A stretch of DNA of 5,721 bases from Flavobacteriales bacterium UBA2040 (GTDB lineage Bacteria; Bacteroidota; Bacteroidia; Flavobacteriales_D; Crocinitomicaceae). Below the pieces are notes generated by a model that was given only the letters and a program-made list of their open reading frames with translations, was not told the DNA's origin and ran no database searches. The first letter of the stretch is position 1, and every line of letters begins with the position of its first letter. This document shows, piece after piece, positions 1 through 5,214 of this stretch. A program made the translations under genes and the position numbers. The DNA is taken from contig DDBE01000234.1 in NCBI GenBank assembly GCA_002332715.1, positions 1 through 5,721 on the forward strand. The letters are read 5' to 3'.

Positions 1-1
1 T

Positions 2-433
2 TCACAAGCGGTTACTTTGGCCAGTATTGTGTACAGTGAACAGTCCAAACGTTCAGAAGAATGGCCAATAATTTCAGGTTTGTATCTCAATAGAATTAGA
101 AAAGGCATTCCGCTTCAATCGGACCCAACTTTCAAGTTTTGTTGGGGGAAACAATTAGATACAGTTCAAAGATTGTTGAGTAAACATCGCGAAATAGAAT
201 GTGACTACAACACATATAAAATCAAAGGATTACCGCCAGGGCCAATCTGTATTCCGCCAATTGGAGTGGTTACAGCGGTTCTTAATCCTGACAAAAACGA
301 CTATATCTTCATGTGTGCTGCGCCTTCCTACACAGGGTTGCACAACTTCACCAAAGAGGGAAGTGTTCATATGGCCAATGCTAGATTGTTTCAAAATTGG
401 CTTGCAGGTGAATTAGCGAAAAAAAATAAGTAA
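2..433 (+). CDS. mltG: Endolytic murein transglycosylase MltG, C-terminal part (5' end outside window)
   Basis: MltG (YceG-like family) is an inner-membrane lytic transglycosylase that cuts nascent peptidoglycan strands in the periplasm and so helps set glycan chain length. The reading frame is open from base 2, so the true start lies upstream; a TTG at 17 is only an internal leucine codon. About 143 C-terminal residues are visible. The catalytic block reads LASIVYSEQSK, and its Glu (codon 38-40) aligns with the catalytic Glu218 of E. coli MltG. Further family landmarks are GLYLNRI, LQSDPTF, YNTYKIKGLPPGPI and the terminal HNFTKEGSVHMANA block, where E. coli has HTFNTNLASHN. All key residues of this half are present and the C-terminus looks complete. 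The membrane anchor and LysM-like domain are not in the window. The next gene begins 9 bp downstream on the same strand, so co-transcription is likely. The family call is very secure. Confidence 0.96.
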   Translation, partial: SQAVTLASIVYSEQSKRSEEWPIISGLYLNRIRKGIPLQSDPTFKFCWGKQLDTVQRLLSKHREIECDYNTYKIKGLPPGPICIPPIGVVTAVLNPDKNDYIFMCAAPSYTGLHNFTKEGSVHMANARLFQNWLAGELAKKNK

Positions 434-442
434 TTTTCCATC

Positions 443-1447
443 ATGCAAAGAAGAACGTTTTTCAAATGGGGCGCCATCGGAACTGTTTTAGGAATAACAC
501 AACCCGTTCAAGCTACGCAATTCTTTGCTGATGATACGCTCTTAGATAAAAAACCAATGCTTCGCTACCCAATAGTCGTTTCTACCTGGAAACATGGCTT
601 AGAAGCGAATAAAGAAGCGTGGAAAGTCTTAAGTTCGCCAAATTCGAATGCTTTGGATGCTGTTGAAGCGGCAGCTCGGCAAACTGAATCTGATAGGACA
701 AACCGAAGCGTAGGTATCAGCGGAATGCCAGACAGAGAAGGTCATGTAACTCTAGATGCGTGTATTATGGATCACAATTCGAAATGTGGATCCGTAGGGT
801 TTATTGAGGGTTACGAACATCCAATTTCCATAGCACGTTCAATTATGGAAAGCACACAACACGTCATGCTTGTTGGTGAAGGAGCCGAAGATTATGCGAA
901 ATCACATGGTTTCCCCAAAATCAAATCGCCCATCAAAGAGGTGAAAAAGGAATACAAAACGTGGAAAAAAGAGAATAAAGATCTATTTAAGAAACCAAAA
1001 ATTAACCACGAAAACCATGATACCATTGGGATTCTAGCGATAGACACCAAAGGAAATATATCTGGAGCGTGCACCACAAGTGGTTGGGCATATAAATTGC
1101 ATGGAAGAATTGGAGATTCGCCAATCATTGGCGCAGGGCTTTTCATCGACAATGAAGTTGGTGGAGCTGTAGCAACTGGTTTGGGTGAAGCAATTATTCG
1201 AATTGCGGGAAGTCACACAGTTGTTGAACTGATGCGTCAAGGTAAAACGCCGCAAGAAGCCTGTAAGGCAGCGGTTGAGCGTATAATTGCCAAACATGAT
1301 GACTTAACCGGTCTTCAGTGCGGTTTCATCGCTTTGAATAAGTATGGGCAGTACGGAGCCTATTCGGTTTACAATGGTTTTAACTTTGCTTTGAAATCGC
1401 ATTATAACGAAGAAATGGTTGATGCGCCATTCGATAGAAATTGGTAA
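443..1447 (+). CDS. Glycosylasparaginase (N4-(beta-N-acetylglucosaminyl)-L-asparaginase), Tat-type signal
   Basis: This N-terminal-nucleophile hydrolase splits GlcNAc-Asn, the linkage left after proteolysis of N-glycoproteins, into aspartate and an aminosugar. The 334-residue protein has the size of a precursor that self-cleaves into alpha and beta chains. The cleavage motif is HDTIG (H192-D193-T194); T194 would become the catalytic N-terminal threonine of the beta chain. Residues matching the Elizabethkingia enzyme's substrate pocket (numbering from memory) are visible at constant offset: T212 in CTTSG, R222 and D225 in HGRIGDSP, T245-G246 in ATGLG; W49 in STWKHG fits the N-terminal pocket tryptophan. 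Residues 161-190 form a Lys/Glu-rich loop before the scissile bond, as in the flavobacterial enzyme. The N-terminus MQRRTFFKWGAIG followed by a hydrophobic stretch resembles a Tat signal, supporting this ATG and a periplasmic location. No clear ribosome binding site is seen, as usual in Bacteroidota. It probably shares a transcript with mltG. A broader isoaspartyl/asparaginase activity cannot be excluded, but the pocket favours glycosylasparaginase. Confidence 0.95.
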   Translation: MQRRTFFKWGAIGTVLGITQPVQATQFFADDTLLDKKPMLRYPIVVSTWKHGLEANKEAWKVLSSPNSNALDAVEAAARQTESDRTNRSVGISGMPDREGHVTLDACIMDHNSKCGSVGFIEGYEHPISIARSIMESTQHVMLVGEGAEDYAKSHGFPKIKSPIKEVKKEYKTWKKENKDLFKKPKINHENHDTIGILAIDTKGNISGACTTSGWAYKLHGRIGDSPIIGAGLFIDNEVGGAVATGLGEAIIRIAGSHTVVELMRQGKTPQEACKAAVERIIAKHDDLTGLQCGFIALNKYGQYGAYSVYNGFNFALKSHYNEEMVDAPFDRNW

Positions 1448-1480
1448 TTCAGATTAAACTTTAAATGTTGCATGAACGCT

Positions 1481-1522
1481 CCTTTAAACCTATATCGGCA
1501 TCATACTTAAGGTTATTTTTTT
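1481..1522 (+). terminator. Possible weak terminator between the glycosylasparaginase and beta-mannosidase genes
   Basis: CCTT at 1481-1484 plus AA at 1486-1487 can pair with TTAAGG at 1507-1512, leaving T1485 bulged and a loop of about 19 bases. A run of seven T follows at 1516-1522. The stem is short and AU-rich and the loop is long, so termination here, if any, would be leaky. The rest of the 105-bp spacer has no supported gene, and I found no clean TAnnTTTG promoter box before the beta-mannosidase gene. Read-through from the upstream gene is therefore at least as likely as a separate transcript. Confidence 0.25.
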
Positions 1523-1552
1523 GCGACATTAAAAAAAGCAAATTGGTATAAT

Positions 1553-4033
1553 ATGAAAAAACACGCATTATCTGTATTAATAACAATAATGATTTTGGCA
1601 AACGGAATGGCACAGAAACAAGTGAATTGGGAAGTTTTTCACCCATTGAAAAACGTTTGGTTAGATTTTGGCGCTCAAGGAAGTGTGCAAGAAGCGTTTT
1701 ATAACGCTGGCGAACTTCCGAATCCTTTCTTTGAGAAGAATGAGGAGCTTTATCAATGGATGGAGAACCACGATTGGACGCTGAGGGCAGTTTTCGAAGT
1801 GGATAGTGTCATGCGCACCACGGATGAATTGGACTTGAATTTTCACAATATCGACACCTACGCAGAAATCTTTTTAAATGATCAATCTTTGGGTAAAACG
1901 GACAATGCTTTTCATCCATATTCATTTAACATTGTTAATCTGGTTAAAGCAGGCACCAATGTGGTCAAAATAGTTTTCACCTCACCAGTTAATTACCACA
2001 AAGACGCCTACAACAAGACAAAAACAAAGCTTCCGGCACCGAATGACATCAATAAAATTGCCATTGCGCCTTATTCTAGAAAGCCGCAATATCAGTTTGG
2101 TTGGGATTGGTCATTGCGCATGAACACTATGGGATTTTGGAAACCCGTAACCTTGGATTGGTATTCAGAATCTGGAATTAAAAATCACAGCGTTCAAACT
2201 GTAAATATCGAGAATAATCAAGCGGAATTGACCTTAAAAATGGGGTTAAAACGTTCGGTTTTTGGTGATTTAACTTGGGTAAGTGAATTATTTGGAAATC
2301 AAATTGTTAAGTCAGGCGATACTTCTGTTACAAGAACAGTTAAAATGGATAACCCAAGATTGTGGTGGCCGAAAGGTCAAGGTGATCAAGAATTGTATGA
2401 AGATGTTTGGACTTTATTGGATGTCGGCGGTGCTGTTATGGACACGAGAAAAGTGAAATTTGGAATTCGCACCACTGAGTTAGTCCAAGAAAAAGACGAG
2501 ATAGGAACGAGTTATGAAATTAAAGTCAATGGCCGCTCCATATTCTGTAAAGGAGGAGATTATATTCCACAAGACATTTTTCCAGGGAGAGTGACGGATG
2601 AACAGATAACCAGTATGGTTCATGATATGGCCGACGCTAACTTCAATATGGTTCGTGTGTGGGGTGGAGGATATTATCCTGATGAAATTTTCTACGAAAC
2701 ATGCGATAAACTTGGTTTGATGGTTTGGCAAGATCTCATGTTCGCATGTGCTATGTATCCTGGCGATGAAGCGTTTTTAGCCAATGTGAAAAAGGAATTC
2801 GATTTTCAAATACCAAGAATTTCGAGTCATCCTTCTGTTGTTCTTTTTAACGGAAATAACGAGGTTGATGTGGCATGGAAGAATTGGGGTTTTCAGGCAC
2901 GTTATGTCATTGTTGGTAAAGAGGCGAAAAAAATAGAAGACGATTATAAACGACTTTTCAAAGTATTCTTGCCAGATAGAATCAATTATTTGTCAACAGT
3001 TCCCTATATTCATACTTCGCCCTTGAGCAATTGGGGAAAAGATGAATTTTACAACCATGGATCGCAACATTATTGGGGTGTTTGGCATGGCAAGGATCCA
3101 ATTGAAGATTTCGGTAGAAAAAGTGGTCGATTTAACGCCGAGTATGGTTTTCAAAGCTTTCCGCAAATGTCGACGATTAACACTTTTGCCACGAAAAAGG
3201 ATTGGGATTTAGAATCAGACGTAATGAAGCATCACCAAAAAAGCTACGTGGGCAACGGAATGATGCTAAAACATGCCAAAATACTTTACGGTCAACCCAA
3301 AACATTTGAAGACTTTGTCTACTATTCCATGGTTACGCAAGCGAAAGCGGTTGGGATCGCGATAGGAGCCCATCGCGCAACAGCACCAAGGTGCATGGGA
3401 ACTCTATATTGGCAAGTAAACGATTGTTGGACTGCTCCAAGTTGGTCGAGCATAGACTATTTTGGGAATTGGAAACCGCTGCACTATCAAGCGCAACGAG
3501 ATTATGCTGAAGTAGCAGTTGTTGAAAAAATTGATGAACTCAACAAGGAAAAATATTTTATAGTTTCTACTAATCCTGGGAAAAATAACGTTGTTGTTCA
3601 GGCAACAATGTACGACTTGAACGGTGCTTTTTTGGAAGAAGTTATTGAGGACAAAACGGTTGAAATAAACAATTCAATAGAGATACTTCACATACTTAAA
3701 GATCAAGTATTTGTAAGTAATAATTTCGTTTTGGAAATTAGTCTCTTGGTGGATGGTGAAGTGGTACAGAATAGAACATTTTCTCATCTTCCCAAAAAAC
3801 GAGAAACCGCAAATTGTGAAGCTGTCAATTATTATATAGAAACCTCAGCTGATGGAACTGAGAGATTGGTAATCGAAACTAAGGAGTACCTCCAGAATCT
3901 GTTTATTACTGCCAAAGAATCTGGCGTTAGATTTGAAAACAACTTTATTGATTTACTTCCAGGTAAGCATTTCTTTAGCTTTTCATCAAAGTCTTCGTTA
4001 AGCAAGGAAGACATACTTTTAAATTGGATGTAG
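1553..4033 (+). CDS. Exported GH2 beta-mannosidase
   Basis: This glycoside hydrolase family 2 exo-enzyme removes non-reducing-end beta-mannose, such as the Man-beta-1,4-GlcNAc of the N-glycan core or mannan oligosaccharides. At 826 residues it has full family length. Residues 1-20 form a Sec signal peptide (MKK, hydrophobic core, cleavage expected after NGMA). The jelly-roll domain follows, with PNPFFEKNEELYQW (56-69) and HDWTLRAVF (73-81), then FGWDW (182-186) and GFWKPVTLDW (194-203). The linker DNPRLWWPKGQG leads into the catalytic barrel. The acid/base is E437 in NGNNE and the nucleophile E530 in RFNAEYGFQSFP, 93 residues apart, matching my memory of Bacteroides BtMan2A (E462/E555). The barrel ends with MGTLYWQVNDCW (615-626); residues 650-826 are C-terminal beta domains. 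The usual VPG near the N-terminus is AQG (41-43) and GWDWGP is GWDWSL, minor oddities. Periplasmic location is inferred. With the glycosylasparaginase upstream, N-glycan core breakdown is the favoured role. The ATG at 1553 is chosen because it opens the signal peptide. Confidence 0.95.
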   Translation: MKKHALSVLITIMILANGMAQKQVNWEVFHPLKNVWLDFGAQGSVQEAFYNAGELPNPFFEKNEELYQWMENHDWTLRAVFEVDSVMRTTDELDLNFHNIDTYAEIFLNDQSLGKTDNAFHPYSFNIVNLVKAGTNVVKIVFTSPVNYHKDAYNKTKTKLPAPNDINKIAIAPYSRKPQYQFGWDWSLRMNTMGFWKPVTLDWYSESGIKNHSVQTVNIENNQAELTLKMGLKRSVFGDLTWVSELFGNQIVKSGDTSVTRTVKMDNPRLWWPKGQGDQELYEDVWTLLDVGGAVMDTRKVKFGIRTTELVQEKDEIGTSYEIKVNGRSIFCKGGDYIPQDIFPGRVTDEQITSMVHDMADANFNMVRVWGGGYYPDEIFYETCDKLGLMVWQDLMFACAMYPGDEAFLANVKKEFDFQIPRISSHPSVVLFNGNNEVDVAWKNWGFQARYVIVGKEAKKIEDDYKRLFKVFLPDRINYLSTVPYIHTSPLSNWGKDEFYNHGSQHYWGVWHGKDPIEDFGRKSGRFNAEYGFQSFPQMSTINTFATKKDWDLESDVMKHHQKSYVGNGMMLKHAKILYGQPKTFEDFVYYSMVTQAKAVGIAIGAHRATAPRCMGTLYWQVNDCWTAPSWSSIDYFGNWKPLHYQAQRDYAEVAVVEKIDELNKEKYFIVSTNPGKNNVVVQATMYDLNGAFLEEVIEDKTVEINNSIEILHILKDQVFVSNNFVLEISLLVDGEVVQNRTFSHLPKKRETANCEAVNYYIETSADGTERLVIETKEYLQNLFITAKESGVRFENNFIDLLPGKHFFSFSSKSSLSKEDILLNWM

Positions 4034-4038
4034 CCGAT

Positions 4039-4090
4039 AGGATATTTAATAGCGCAAATTATTGAAAACAAGAGTGCTAGGATCCTTTTC
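4039..4090 (+). terminator. Possible terminator after the beta-mannosidase gene
   Basis: Two nested stems can form just after the stop codon. An outer AGGAT (4039-4043) pairs with ATCCT (4082-4086), and an inner TAGCGC (4050-4055) pairs with GTGCTA (4074-4079) with one G-U pair. They enclose an 18-base loop and are followed by a short T run (4086-4089). Position and strand suit the end of the mltG/glycosylasparaginase/beta-mannosidase run. The internal loop is asymmetric and the T tract short, so this is a weak call. Confidence 0.3.
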
Positions 4091-4175
4091 TGCGTCTATT
4101 TGCTTATTGTTTTATTGTCCTGAAAAATACGACTGACGATTCGTTGTATTGGGAACTAAATATGATGTTGAATCG

Positions 4176-4519
4176 ATTTGGTATATTTTTAAAATGAGGA
4201 GATGAAGTTCATTCGGTCAGATCGTTACCCAATCGGTGGGGCTTAAATTTATCCAAAAAATGGGTTTACGAATCATCAATTAGACATCCAAGGAAACACA
4301 ATGTTTTTCATGTTTTCAGATGGTTTTCAAGACCAGTTTGGTGGAGAAAAAGATAAAAAACTGGGTCGAAAACGCTTCATTAATATGTTGAAACTCTCCT
4401 TAGCGGAGCCGAAACGTAAAAGAATGCAGTTCGTCGAAAAGAAAATATAAGAGCATCAAGGGCTTGGTTTTCAGGTGGGTGATCGTATTCTGTTGGTTCT
4501 CGAAATCATAAAGAATTAG
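4176..4519 (+). pseudogene. Broken remnant of a SpoIIE/PP2C-type serine phosphatase, C-terminal end only
   Basis: No intact gene lies here, but one frame (codons in phase with 4202) reads as the end of a SpoIIE-family phosphatase, the output domain of many Bacteroidota signalling proteins. In order: NEEMKFIRSDRYPIGG (from 4193), FTNHQLDIQGN, the hallmark MFFMFSDGFQDQFGG (4301-4345), then KKLGRKRFINML and a terminal QVGDRILLVLEI ending at TAG 4517-4519. Intact relatives have FSDGYxDQFGGPKGKK and a terminal DD motif; here the first Asp of that pair is Gly. The frame is interrupted by TAA at 4244-4246 and TAA at 4448-4450. At the left edge SIWYI (4173-4187), resembling the family's LWYI, sits in another frame, implying a frameshift around the T/A run at 4186-4194; further decayed similarity may reach back to about 4080. 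Sensor, coiled-coil and most of the phosphatase domain are missing. The product is certainly not functional as written; sequencing error is unlikely given several independent lesions. Confidence 0.82.
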
Positions 4520-4547
4520 GATATCATTACCATGGTAATTAAATTTG
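4516..4547 (+). promoter_or_regulatory. Bacteroidota-type promoter of the MarR gene
   Basis: TAAATTTG at 4540-4547 is an exact match to the Bacteroidota -7 consensus TAnnTTTG. TTAG at 4516-4519 matches the -33 element TTTG in three of four bases with a 20-bp spacer, inside the usual 19-21 bp. The -7 box ends only 4 bases before the ATG at 4552, so transcription would start at or within a few bases of the start codon. The -33-like element coincides with the stop codon of the upstream phosphatase remnant. Confidence 0.7.
4526..4539. promoter_or_regulatory. 14-bp perfect palindrome, probable MarR operator
   Basis: ATTACCATGGTAAT is identical to its own reverse complement. It fills the right part of the spacer between the -33-like and -7 elements and abuts the -7 box directly, so a bound repressor would block the promoter. 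Symmetry continues imperfectly outward to about 4521-4544. MarR-family dimers bind such inverted repeats, commonly in their own promoters, so autorepression is the simplest reading. I saw no second copy of the full palindrome in the window. Confidence 0.7.
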
Positions 4548-4551
4548 CACC

Positions 4552-5001
4552 ATGAGTATTGATGAAATTATCAAAACAGGCTTTTCTTCCGCGCAAAGTA
4601 GAGCGCTAGTAAATGTTAGAATTACATCTAATTATATTGCGACGGAGCAAAATAAATTTATGGCAAATTTTGGATTGTCCATGGCGCAATTCAATATTTT
4701 ACGCATACTTCGGGGTGCCAAAGAGCCTTTGACTATTAACATCATAAAGGAGCGCATGATTGAGAAATCTCCCAATACCACTCGTTTGATGGATAAATTG
4801 ATGGAGAAAAACTACATTGAACGCTACGGCTGTAAAGAGGATCGTCGACAAAGTTTTGTTCAGATTACTGAAATAGGACTAGCTTTGCTTAAAAATATTG
4901 ATAATCAGGGATTTGATTTGTTTTTGTCGGCAAATGGTTTGACGGTAAAAGAGGCAAATCAACTCAGCGATTTGTTGGATAAATTTAGGTCTAGTTTTTA
5001 A
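4552..5001 (+). CDS. MarR-family winged-helix transcriptional regulator
   Basis: A 149-residue dimeric DNA-binding repressor of standard MarR length. The layout fits the family: dimerisation helices at about 11-38, the GLSMAQFNILRIL helix (41-53), helix-turn-helix with recognition helix in SPNTTRLMDKLMEK (73-86), and the wing around YGCKEDRRQSFVQIT (92-106) with the characteristic D-R-R (97-99). C-terminal helices at 108-148 complete the dimer interface. It resembles the flavobacterial MarR type with the phrase NTTRLxDKL. The ligand is unknown; C94 in the wing is the only cysteine, so oxidant sensing of the OhrR kind, which uses an N-terminal cysteine, is not indicated. The ATG at 4552 is preferred because the next in-frame Met (37) would remove the first dimerisation helix; it sits 4 bases after a -7 box, suggesting a leaderless or near-leaderless mRNA. 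No regulated partner gene is evident downstream, so autoregulation is the only target seen. Confidence 0.93.
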   Translation: MSIDEIIKTGFSSAQSRALVNVRITSNYIATEQNKFMANFGLSMAQFNILRILRGAKEPLTINIIKERMIEKSPNTTRLMDKLMEKNYIERYGCKEDRRQSFVQITEIGLALLKNIDNQGFDLFLSANGLTVKEANQLSDLLDKFRSSF

Positions 5002-5094
5002 TAGTAAATTTCAAGATTGAATCTGCGCGCCAAGAAATATCAATCCTTGGTCAAAACTGAATTTTTTGCTTTTCAAAATTGTTTTTCAATTCGA

Positions 5095-5187
5095 ATGCTT
5101 TCTTTCTTTTGTTTGTTCTTCGTAATCATAACGAATGTTTTTAGTTGTTCAACAAAAGATAGCCAAAATCCATACCACTTTTTTTAA
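5095..5187 (+). CDS. Possible 30-residue lipoprotein or truncated lipoprotein start
   Basis: A short open frame translates to a hydrophobic stretch (FFCLFFVIITNVF) followed by a lipobox-like VFSC with the cysteine at residue 18, then a polar tail STKDSQNPYHFF and a TAA stop. VFSC/LFSC lipoboxes are common in Bacteroidota. The composition is typical of a lipoprotein signal peptide rather than of random AT-rich sequence. Against it: the segment before the hydrophobic core lacks Lys or Arg, no promoter or ribosome binding site is clear, and the tail is only 12 residues. The stop falls right after a run of seven T (5179-5185), so it may be the front of a frameshifted longer gene, although either alternative frame also stops within a few codons. 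It lies 27 bp from the convergent methyltransferase stop. Function unknown. Confidence 0.35.
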   Translation: MLSFFCLFFVIITNVFSCSTKDSQNPYHFF

Positions 5188-5214
5188 AACCTTCTGAAAG
5201 GAAGCGATGATGGA

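Noticed and set aside
17..19. TTG as the start codon of the first gene
   Set aside because: The frame is open from base 2 and the preceding residues (SQAVT) continue the MltG family alignment, so this is an internal leucine and the gene is truncated by the window.
892..1297. Long minus-strand frames opposite the glycosylasparaginase gene
   Set aside because: They have no recognisable domain and lie entirely across a gene with intact catalytic motifs, so they are shadows of its codon usage.
1465..1551. 28-codon ORF in the spacer before the beta-mannosidase gene
   Set aside because: No recognisable signal, motif or ribosome binding site; AT-rich spacer sequence gives such short frames by chance.
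1521..1552. TTGCGA with TATAAT as a sigma70-like promoter for the beta-mannosidase gene
   Set aside because: The spacer is 20 bp and TATAAT touches the ATG at 1553, so transcription would begin inside the coding region; it also lacks the Bacteroidota TAnnTTTG form.
3327..3335. A second MarR operator around CCATGG in the beta-mannosidase gene
   Set aside because: Only the six central bases match; the flanking ATTA/TAAT arms are absent, and similar CCATGG sites occur at several coding positions by chance.
5030..5067. CCAAG/CTTGG hairpin with later T6 as a terminator for the MarR gene
   Set aside because: The stem is five pairs with an 11-base loop, and the T run begins 11 bases after the stem, which is not the form of an intrinsic terminator.
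5189..5200. CCTT/AAGG hairpin followed by TTTT on the minus strand as a terminator for the methyltransferase gene
   Set aside because: It has only four stem pairs and a short mixed T/A tract, too weak to call, although its position is suitable.
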